NCBI GenBank assembly: GCA_015501595.1
Contig: JADNRX010001280.1
Coordinates: 1-11,711, forward strand
Direction of reading: 5' to 3'
Length of the DNA stretch: 11,711 nucleotides
Source: Hymenopellis radicata
Lineage: Eukaryota; Basidiomycota; Agaricomycetes; Agaricales; Physalacriaceae
Below, piece by piece: positions 1-7,688 of this stretch. Within the stretch, counting starts at the first letter, position 1; each line of letters starts with the position of its first letter. The position numbers and the translations under genes are program-made. The notes under the pieces are model-generated. The model was not told the origin of the DNA, did no database searches, and saw nothing but the letters and a program-made list of their open reading frames with translations.

Positions 1-147
1 TCGATCTACTATCTACAGGAGGCTGGTACTAGTCGATTCATCATGTTTGAGAAGGCTGGCATGAAAAAATGAGCGCTGCTAAGATTGTGTGCGCGCATCG
101 TTTGCATCTTCACAATCAGGTCAAACTGAGCCTCTATCACATGTGGT
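1..147. other. 3' flank of the Zn2Cys6 gene
   Basis: 147 bases after the proposed stop of the minus-strand gene. An open frame on the plus strand runs through part of it, but it is antisense to the transcription factor end and has no coding character I can defend. Confidence 0.35.
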
Positions 148-2088
148 CAGCTCCCACTCGCTTCAGCAACGGACAGATGCACGAATTCACCAATGAACGG
201 AGACCTAATTCGACCCATCGCCGCCATGATGGTGTTCAGAAGCTGGATCGGCTCGCTGCTCGCGTTTCTGCCTTGCAGATATTTCCCGGATCAAAACCTG
301 GCAAACCATGGCCCAGATGATCTAAAAAGATGGAGAAAAGTAAGTATTTTTCTCTCCAGTAAAAGTCACGTTACCCCCATAACGGAATCGACGATGGGCA
401 GTCTATCGACCTCTACCGCTTGCAGCACTTGAAACATCGCCCGAGTGCTTGCGACCACTTTTCGCGAGAAGAAGGATTTCTGGCGAGAAACGGTGCATGG
501 GAGGCGAAACCATCGAGGCATGGGCGAGAGCGGGTAATCAAAAGGGTGTTTGACGGGCTGGTGCGTGTAGAGAAAGCTTGGACTGTCGGAAGTTCCGTTA
601 GAAATCGTATTATAACCTGTTCCAAGGCATTGAAACAGGCAAAGAACTGTGAGGGCCTCTTGTTGACCCATTCCTGGCGAGAGACAGTGAGTCCTACGAT
701 GATAGCAGTTGAGATGGCTTACCTGGTCTGAACTTGTAAGTAACCCGAGACGCCTGTTCTAAGAGTATGGACGCTTTAGCGTGAAGGGATAGCACCGATT
801 TAGAATTGTCAGGCTGATTGTCCAGGAAATTCTGAACGGTACGACTGGTCCTGAACCCAGCCGCAAAAGGCCTCTATGAAGATAATTCAATATCAAATTG
901 GGATTTGCTACAGAGATATCTTACCTGTGCATACTCCCACATGTCCATTGGCCAGGGAAGATCGATTCGTCCCCCTGGAGCAGAATACGAAAGGTGCGAG
1001 GGCGTCCCTTCAGCTGCCGTCCAGCTATTATTAAGCGCAAGCACAGTCCAAAACGCATTGATCCTTTCTCCCTCCTCAATAGCATCCACAGGGTCCGGAA
1101 GCTCCCCCGGCAGTCCGAGAACTGAATCTATTTCTGGTGCCTCGGAAGAGCGTATCATGTGCAACGGGAGGATATGACGAGCGACATTGCGGCACTTGCT
1201 TGGTATCTGCCCTCTAATATTCGCTTGTTGCGGAAGAAATAGTTGGCCAGAAGTACAGCGGCCTGGATACACTGCAAAACGGCCTGGGGTGCTTGCTCGT
1301 AAGACCTTGAGCAGTCAACTCCACGGCTCGGGTCAAAAATGAAGATTCGTGGGCTGCAGCAACGTCAGGGTCCAGATGAATGCCCCACAGGTATACTGCA
1401 CTGAGAAGGGCGGCCGAAGGACGATCACGAGTGGAAGTGGCAGATGATGCGGCATTTCGAAATTCTGAGACATTTAGGAAGAACCCAATGTCGGCACAAT
1501 GAAGGAAGAATCTGTCTAGTCTGTGAAGATGTTAAATCCGATGTGATGTCAGAGGAGTAGAATGCATCCCACTTACGCGGCATCTAATGACGAAGCGGGC
1601 TTTTGTCCAGGTGAGCGTAATGCAACTAGAAAGAAATCCAAGTCGCTTACCACAGCGCCAGTGAACAAAGGCAGATTCGACAAAGTCAGTGGGTCGCCGT
1701 ACAGTGGTTGACTCGAAGTTAGAGGAGTGCCGGACCGATCGCCTTGTTCTAGCTGGGATATTCGTTGCTGAAGAAGAGCGATCTGGGCTTCGAGCGCCTG
1801 AGTTCTGGTAGTACCCGTGTCGGCGTACTCGCAGTCACTGAACGCGTCCGAAGATACACATGGACCACAGCGAGGACGCTTTCCATCGCATCTCTTTCGA
1901 AAGAGATGAGGGAAGCCCAAACAACTTCAGAAAAGAAACCCACAATTTTCCTGCGCCTGACGAGAGGCGTTAGACTAAGAAAGACATACGCGGATATAAA
2001 CATACCTGCAGTTCAAACAAGCGCTTCCTTTTTGTAGGATTGTGGCGCTTGGAGATAGTGATTTATCGCGTTTAGCAGAGTTCGACAT
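148..2088 (-). CDS. Zn2Cys6 fungal transcription factor (frame-broken)
   Basis: Nuclear DNA-binding regulator of the Gal4-type family; target genes unknown. Exons read from the minus strand: 2088-2006, 1956-1944, 1893-1651, 1599-1577, 1520-925, 873-723, 673-375 and 321-148, about 527 residues. The first exons give a complete zinc cluster with Cys at residues 24, 27, 34, 41, 44 and 53 (ACLNCRRRKIRC, then CGPC), which splicing alone assembles. A short coiled coil follows (about 60-82: ALEAQIALLQQRISQLE). The middle homology region is recognisable by IGFFLNVSEFR, LLSAVYLWG, EEGERINAFW and DLPWPMDMWEYA, and the C-terminal part by AKASILLEQASR and VDRLPIVDSVMG. The frame is lost near 1284, 1166, 730-645, 457 and 273, each time with family-like residues continuing in another frame. 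I chose the stop at 150-148 because SPFIGEFVHL lies in that frame; without the last shift the stop would be at 207-205. Either assembly errors or a recent pseudogene. Confidence 0.83.
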
Positions 2089-2142
2089 ATAGATAGGGGG
2101 TATTCGCAGAATGGCGCATCATTCAAGGCCATTCCTCAAGAT

Positions 2143-2150
2143 CTTTTATA
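2143..2150 (-). promoter_or_regulatory. TATA box of the Zn2Cys6 gene
   Basis: TATAAAAG on the minus strand, 55-62 bases upstream of the proposed ATG at 2088. It is a full consensus match at a sensible distance for a fungal core promoter, and it supports the start I chose. Confidence 0.5.
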
Positions 2151-2215
2151 CAAGAGAAGGCCGTGCGCTAGTCATTTTCAGATCTTGGTAAGGCGCGGAG
2201 ACAGCTTCGGTGAGG

Positions 2216-2229
2216 GCGCAAGCTTGCGC
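2216..2229. repeat. 14-bp perfect palindrome
   Basis: GCGCAAGCTTGCGC is a perfect dyad about 130 bases upstream of the Zn2Cys6 start codon and about 70 bases beyond its TATA box. It could be a binding site for a dimeric regulator, but I do not recognise it as a known element, and it lacks the CGG half-sites typical of zinc-cluster proteins. Confidence 0.35.
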
Positions 2230-2564
2230 TCCACTTAGTAAGAGTAAGTGCGCGACCGTGACTTGACATAGGCGAAAAAAACACAAGGACGCCATACATC
2301 AACGGTTAGCAGGCAATTTTTTGGCCGATTGACTCATGTGGCATGGATGGAGCTGTGCAACCCTCAAGCGCTTGCTAAACAGTACGTGGATCAGTGCTGT
2401 GGTCAGTAAGCATCATGTGCCGGCGACAGGAGAACTCGCACGCCTTTTTGAAATATAAAAAAACACTCTTGTGGCACAGAAAGGCGAGGACTGCGAGGTT
2501 TGAGCTCGAGAGGAGGACTTTTGCCATTAAAAGGCGATGGAGATAGTTAAGAAAAAACCCCGCG

Positions 2565-2590
2565 TCCGAAGGAAGTCCGAAGGACTTCGG
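2565..2590. repeat. Short tandem and inverted repeat
   Basis: The 11-bp-spaced direct repeat TCCGAAGGA (2565 and 2576) overlaps the inverted repeat GAAGTCC-GAA-GGACTTC (2572-2588). The octamer GCGATCGA occurs twice just downstream (about 2593 and 2633). Function is unknown; it could be a small regulatory cluster or a remnant of local duplication. Confidence 0.35.
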
Positions 2591-4085
2591 AGGCGATCGA
2601 AGGCACGTGAGCTCGACAGGTACGCGTCGAACGCGATCGAGTTTAGCTTTGTCTGAAGACGGCCATCTTCGAATAGAACTAGCCAGCTCGCTTCGCTCTA
2701 GACTTGAGCTTGGACAATGACCGTCGGATGTTTTCGCACTTTGAAATTGAAGAGTTCGGCTTGCTAAGTTTGTACTTGGCGGCCTTGTGATACTTGCAAG
2801 TATCCGGAAGCGTCATTGAATGATTCAAGAATTATTCATCGGATGTACGCCGCAACGCGCGTCATCCCCAACGGTCTCCCGAATTTTCCGAATTGGAATA
2901 CGAATCGATAGCATTACGCGGCGGTCACGGTGCAAGCGGTATAGTTCCACGTCGTATCTGATTCCAAGTTTCACGACCATCAATGGAATTCATCAGCCCA
3001 TCGAGTTGTAAGGTGTTAAGTGCGACGATATTGATGATCTCTTCCCAGGAAGTCGCCACCATGACAGTCGGCACAGAGGAAGACCTCTGACTATCCAGAC
3101 ATACGCCGTACGGTTGGGACTTGAACAAACCCACGTCACACGTGCGCTTGTCATTACGGAATACTGCTATTTTCAAGTTTTTGATTGGTACGACTCAAGC
3201 AGGCATTTTAGGGTATTTATCGAACGTATCCCCAGTTAAGTCCTGTCTTTCCACTACCGCAACCAAGCTTTATAACAGCGTTGAAATGATGGATGTCACA
3301 GCAACCCATCAATATCGGCGTCACAACTTGCGATGACCCTTGAAGTTGAAAACATACAGTGGTTTCCGAGGACAGAATGACGCGCAAGCCTCGGGTAACA
3401 AAGCGCGCGGAGCACAACAGGTACTCCTCTGTGACTGCGATTTGCGCCGCGGGTGTCGCTGGTGGAGACCTGGGCAATGATCCTCGCCATCTGATGTCAA
3501 GGAGACATACAGTAGACTCGCAGACAGGCAGGAAGGCGTCACTGTTACCAGTAAACGCGCGTCTGGCTGCTGTAAGTGAGCTTGTTAGGCGTCGAAGCTG
3601 ATGTGCGATTTCAGTGACTGATTGGCAAAACGGTGAGTGCTTAGCCTTGTCGTAATCCCGCCCCAAAGACATTCATCTGCAGATTGAATTGGTGACAGTC
3701 TGTCATGTTCAGATCATGTCGGTGTTGTCACTTGAATCTATTCGCAAACCATACTTAATCGCCAGTGACGGAACGTGGCCGGCTTAGGTTGTCGCTCTCC
3801 CGGCGTCCTTCAACTTCAACAAACCTTCAAGTACATGGGCATTGGACCGATCTTGGCTTCTGGAATGGTTACACACTGGGGCCTATACCTAATCCTGCTC
3901 CCCGTCCTAGTTACATAGCGTCGATGGCTTTCCGGTGATCTGCCTCGATGATCCACTCTGGTCATTGTTACACTACTAGTGACTATTACGCTCGTTCAGA
4001 TCTGATGGTCTCATCTTGCGTTTTCAGCCCTGCCTAATCTCAGGATGATACACCTGCTGAGGCTGTAGCTTTACTCTGCATCTCT

Positions 4086-4099
4086 ACTCTGCGCAGAGT
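4086..4099. repeat. 14-bp perfect palindrome with adjacent direct copy
   Basis: ACTCTGCGCAGAGT is a perfect dyad. Its half-site TACTCTGC is also present as a direct copy about 14 bases upstream, so there are three half-sites in about 30 bases. It lies about 300 bases before the TATA box of the thioesterase gene, where a regulator could act, but no known factor can be named. Confidence 0.35.
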
Positions 4100-4392
4100 G
4101 TTTGATTATATAGGAACGCACTCTGGGGCGCTTGAAGGGTCGTCTTACCTTGATAGGTCGTCTTTGGACACAGCTCTGTCCACTTGTTCGGCTTCATGAC
4201 CATCACGGGTAACAAATCAATCCTCGCGTTCATCTCTTGCAGGGATCCGCAGAAAACCCATTTCAGTCTATAGATTTACCGGAAGTTAATGCGCGGAGAT
4301 TCTGGTAAAGAAGGTATCCGTGGACAAACTTTTAGAGGGAACTTCTCCAAACGCGGCCCCTACACGTGCTTCCCGTCTCCGCGAGGTTACGA

Positions 4393-4399
4393 TATAAAG
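4393..4399 (+). promoter_or_regulatory. TATA box of the thioesterase gene
   Basis: TATAAAG sits 72-78 bases upstream of the ATG at 4471. Position and sequence fit a fungal core promoter. An upstream in-frame ATG at 4366 precedes this box, which favours 4471 as the true start. Confidence 0.5.
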
Positions 4400-4470
4400 C
4401 CTCACGAAATGGACTGTGGCTCTGCTGCTACTCCCAACTCTTGGCACATTGCCCTTCAAGTCGATACACC

Positions 4471-5331
4471 ATGTCTTCAACTCGTATTCACGCATCTGCC
4501 GTCGAGACCTCTTCCCTCTTGCTCCCATCCTCCTCTCGAGCGAGAGCATCAACATCTGTCTGGGTGGACCCTGCGTCTTTGCCTGACCAGGGAGACATAT
4601 CATCTACCGCTGGAAACGCCCCCGACTACGTTAAGCAACTGAACTACAACACCTTTTTCTCATACGGAGTCGGGGACTCGGAGTGCTTTGGCTACAAGGC
4701 GGGAAAGGACGTGAAGTTCGTCGACGTAACTGTTGACCGGAGTCTAGAGCATCATGGCCGAATGGAAGCAACGACGATTGCAGAAGTGGTCGTGAACAGA
4801 GGTGAGGGTTCCTGATTGTTTTGGATCGACTTGGCCTGCGATTCTTACGCGTTTTGACTGGACAGGCATGTTGAACGGCGCGGGTATGCTACACGGCGGA
4901 TGCATCGCGTATTTGATCGACAAGTAAGTGAATCGTTCTTGTTCCTGGACTGTGATCCTCATACTAGCGTTGTAGCTGCTGTAGTACGCCGCTCGTTGTA
5001 CTGGGGCTCATGCAAGGCGCCAATGGAGTAGGCGTCACGCAAGGATTGAATGTCCAATTTCATTCTCCGGCATCGCTGTACGTCTTCCCCATCGTGTATT
5101 ATGTATCAGCACTGATACTTCATTGCGGGTAGCGGTGCTCGGATTCGCATCATCAGCACGTCCGTCTCCTTTGGTGGAAGGGTGATGACTTCGCGCTGTG
5201 AGGTGAGACACTCCGTTGGCAAGGTATACCGTGAAACTGATCATTCTCTTCAGGTGATAAACAAGGATTCGGGAAGAATAATTGCGTCTGCACTATTGAA
5301 CAAGATGCAGCCAGCGATGTCGAAATTATGA
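4471..5331 (+). CDS. HotDog-fold acyl-CoA thioesterase (THEM2/PaaI-like)
   Basis: Predicted to hydrolyse acyl-CoA thioesters to free acid and CoA. Exons 4471-4801, 4866-4923, 4976-5077, 5133-5202 and 5254-5331 have introns of 51-64 nt with matching phases, giving 212 residues without a frame break. The 4HBT domain covers about residues 80-208. The signature LNGAGMLHGGCIAYLIDN puts Asn114, His120 and Asp129 at the same relative spacing as the Asn50, His56 and Asp65 active-site residues of human THEM2 (from memory of that family), so activity is likely. GVTQGLNVQFHSPASLGARI and SFGGRVMTSRCEV are the later strands of the fold. The Ser-rich, mostly acid-free N-terminal 35 residues could be a mitochondrial targeting region, but this is weak. 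The substrate cannot be told from sequence, and no neighbour is an obvious lipid gene. Confidence 0.9.
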
Positions 5332-5621
5332 TGGGTGTTTATGGCAGCGTTTATCTATCGGTTTCTTGCGCATTCAAGGATTGTATACCCTGACTAAATT
5401 ATCTCTTCTATTACTTGTCTATTACTCCACTGTATTGGCTAGTCCTACATCTAATACAGCTCCGCATTAGAGTCTATGACTTCCCGTTGAATTAAGTGTC
5501 TTTGTATGGCGCAACGAGGGGATTCAAGAGCGTTCCACGGTATTGACCGATTCGATGCCGAGTAGGGTGGGCTCACGTGATCTACATTTTTTTCGCTTCA
5601 TAATATGATTCGCATACAACG
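5332..5621 (+). other. Thioesterase 3' region and zuotin promoter
   Basis: 290 bases between two plus-strand genes. The first part is AT-rich, as expected for a 3' untranslated region. The last part carries the E-box at 5573-5580 and a T-rich tract (5586-5593) just before the zuotin start. No open frame here looks coding. Confidence 0.5.
5573..5580. promoter_or_regulatory. TCACGTGA E-box before zuotin
   Basis: The 8-bp palindrome TCACGTGA lies 42 bases upstream of the zuotin ATG at 5622. It contains the CACGTG core bound by bHLH factors and matches the Cbf1-type site (RTCACRTG). I see no consensus TATA box in this promoter, so the E-box may be its main element. Confidence 0.45.
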
Positions 5622-7055
5622 ATGGCGACGATACGAGCAAATCCGCTGCCAAAATCCTATGTCGCGCCGGATGCATCTGGTGCCAGGCTGACGCCCAATA
5701 TCAAGCGTCGCATTCTCCCCGCAGGCCCTGCTTTTCTCAACCATCTACGCCTCACAATCCACCATGAGGGCTCGTTCACCAAGCACGATGATTACATGTC
5801 CAAGGAACGTGAACGGCTCGAGCAGATAGCTAGCTCGTCTGCAAATGTAGAGGACGATCTTGGCGTCGGTGACGAGCCAGAGACTGAGGAGATCCTATCA
5901 TTAGATCCCAAAGAGTGGAAGGTAATTGCTAAAAATGCCTTCACTGATTGAAATCATCTCACTGATTCGCGCAGAAACAAGACCATTATGCTGTTCTTGG
6001 ACTTTCTCATCTGAGATTCACTGCGACGCCCGAGCAGATCAAAGTTGCCCGTACGTCTGCCTCTGTGTCCTCGCCTGCTGTCCTGTTGACCGCCTTAAAG
6101 ATCGCAAGAAAGTGTTGAAACATCATCCTGACAAAAAGGTCTCGACTACGACGCCTCCCACGACGACATCACTGCTCACCGGCATCAATCTCAACACAAA
6201 CGACGACGCCTTCTTCAAATGCATCCAAAAGGCTCACGAAGTGTTAACCAATCCCGAAAAGCGTCGTCAATTCGACTCGGCAGATCCACAACTCCTTGAA
6301 GACATAGAGGATGTGGCGTCACTTAAATCCAAGACCAAAGACCTGAAGGAGAGCAAATTCATAGAAACCTTTGCTCCCATCTTCGAATTAGAAGCCAGGT
6401 TCTCGAAGAAGCAGCCCGTGCCTATGCTCGGTGATATCGACGCGTCTAAACAGCATGTCGAGGCATTCTACGACTTCTGGTATAACTTTGATAGCTGGCG
6501 GAGCTTTGAATGGTACGACAAGGAAGTCAACGAAGGAAGCGATAGGTCAGTTTGAACTGTTCGGCACTGTATTGTCATCCCTGACGTATGTCCAGTCGTG
6601 ACGATAAGCGATACACCGAGAAGAAGAACAAGAGTGAGCGAGCTCGCAGAAAGAAGGAGGACATCGCCCGTCTGCGTGGAATCGTAGACTTGACGCTGAG
6701 GTAAACGTTCTACGTTGATTTCGAAAATCCTGTTCTAACCAGGCATCACCAAGTCTCGACCCTCGGATTAAGCGCATCAAACAGGAAGAGAAGGCGGCTC
6801 GCGAACAGAAGAAACTAGCCAAGTCCCAACCGGCATCTGGCGCCAACACACCAAAAGGCAAGAGCAAGGCAGAAGAGGAGGCGGAGAAACTCAAGAAGGA
6901 AGAGGAAGAGAAGGTACGCGTCATGATTAATTCCCGTTGCCATAACGCGCTCATCCGTCTTCTAGGCTGCAAAGGCAGAGGCCAAGAAACAAAAAGCAGC
7001 TGCTGCCAACGCTGCCAAAAAGGCCAGAAGGGCTCAACGCGCCGAGGCCGCCTGA
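5622..7055 (+). CDS. ZUO1: Zuotin, ribosome-associated J-domain protein
   Basis: The J-protein of the ribosome-associated complex. With its Hsp70 partner Ssz1 it sits at the ribosomal exit tunnel and stimulates Ssb to fold nascent chains in the cytosol. Exons 5622-5921, 5975-6050, 6101-6545, 6596-6700, 6754-6913 and 6966-7055 have introns of 50-53 nt with matching phases, giving 391 residues and no frame break. The conserved N-terminal part precedes the J-domain (about 101-190), which begins KQDHYAVLGL. It has VAHRKKVLKHHPDKK with the essential HPD at residues 134-136, a Thr-rich loop, and AHEVLTNPEKRRQFDSADP. The zuotin-homology region follows (about 190-305: FYDFWYNFDSWRSFEWYD, SLDPRIKRIKQEEKAARE). 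The C-terminus is a Lys/Glu/Ala-rich charged helix that simply ends; the four-helix bundle of the longer yeast protein (about 430 residues) is not visible. Confidence 0.95.
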
Positions 7056-7688
7056 CCTTACTAGAGTTTGCGTTAATAGACGACGAGTTTGTTTTACTGT
7101 TCCCGCGCATATTCTGAGAATCGGTCACCTCGGAGAGTGGGATGATCTCAACGAATATGATATACTTGGACGATGCCGCTCTCGTGCTTCGCTGTTTTCC
7201 TCATCTCGCTTCGGAAGTTGGTAAAATGTTAGGCCGTGTAAGTCATATTTTGTCTTCAACCATTCTCATCTCAAAACAGGGACTACATGCTCTTCCCCTG
7301 AATTTCGCCTTGTGACGCGGTCATGAAGGTCATAATTAGAAGCAGAGCTGTCAAGTACCTTCCAGTCACTCCTCAAAATAATCATCTGACGAAATTGTGC
7401 CTCCTTAAAAGAATCTGATGCCTTGCTCTATATTTGAGACACTTTTCGGGCCTGGTCAGGTCAGACACTGCACCATCATCTCGGCATTTGGAGGAACGAA
7501 CAAGCAACCGAGACGAAAACGGCGGTTAAAGAAGGTTCTGCTCGCTCGTGCTGGCGACACACCTGACATTGACGCCTAAGATTGCCAAGCACGCATCCCT
7601 ATCGCTTCGTGATCAGAAACCTTCTATGTGTCAACAGTATTTTCTTATAATGGTTGGGCGTGTCCTTGAAAGGTGATCCAACGCCGCA
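7056..7688 (+). other. Zuotin 3' region and peptidase promoter
   Basis: 633 bases without a supportable gene. A frame of about 55 codons around 7460-7578 has a run of basic residues but no plausible start, and I do not accept it as a gene. A TATA-like TTATAAT at 7645-7651 lies 38 bases before the peptidase ATG and is the only promoter candidate I can point to. Confidence 0.45.

Larger units (their letters stand above)
2151..4392. other. Gene-poor divergent intergenic region
   Basis: About 2.2 kb between the Zn2Cys6 gene (minus) and the thioesterase gene (plus). The longest open frame is 151 codons on the minus strand (3217-3672). It has no motif I know, low-complexity composition is absent, and I can connect no convincing splice structure to it. 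Other open frames are shorter and unrecognised. I looked for transposase, reverse transcriptase or terminal repeats and saw none. The region holds short dyads at 2216-2229, 2565-2590 and 4086-4099, and a CACGTG at 2604-2609. Given the indels elsewhere in the window, a badly broken or fast-evolving gene hidden here cannot be excluded. Confidence 0.5.

Noticed and set aside
1141..1178. Possible 38-nt intron in the Zn2Cys6 gene that would restore the frame
   Set aside because: The donor GTCATA is poor, the length is well below the 48-60 nt seen elsewhere, and it would remove LHMIRSSE, which looks like conserved family sequence.
2840..2852. CGG-N7-CCG as a zinc-cluster binding site
   Set aside because: With any spacer of 0-15 allowed, several such pairs are expected by chance in 2.4 kb, and nothing ties this one to the factor.
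5926..6555. 209-codon open frame starting inside zuotin intron 1
   Set aside because: It reads zuotin exon 3 in frame but runs through two clear introns; the J-domain start KQDHYAVLGL appears only after splicing.
6547..7128. 193-codon open frame on the minus strand
   Set aside because: It is antisense to the 3' exons of zuotin; the length results from the Lys/Glu/Ala-rich codons of the real gene, and the product has no known motif.
7460..7578. Short basic open frame between zuotin and the peptidase
   Set aside because: No start codon of its own, no splice partner and no recognisable motif; the basic run is too short to argue from.
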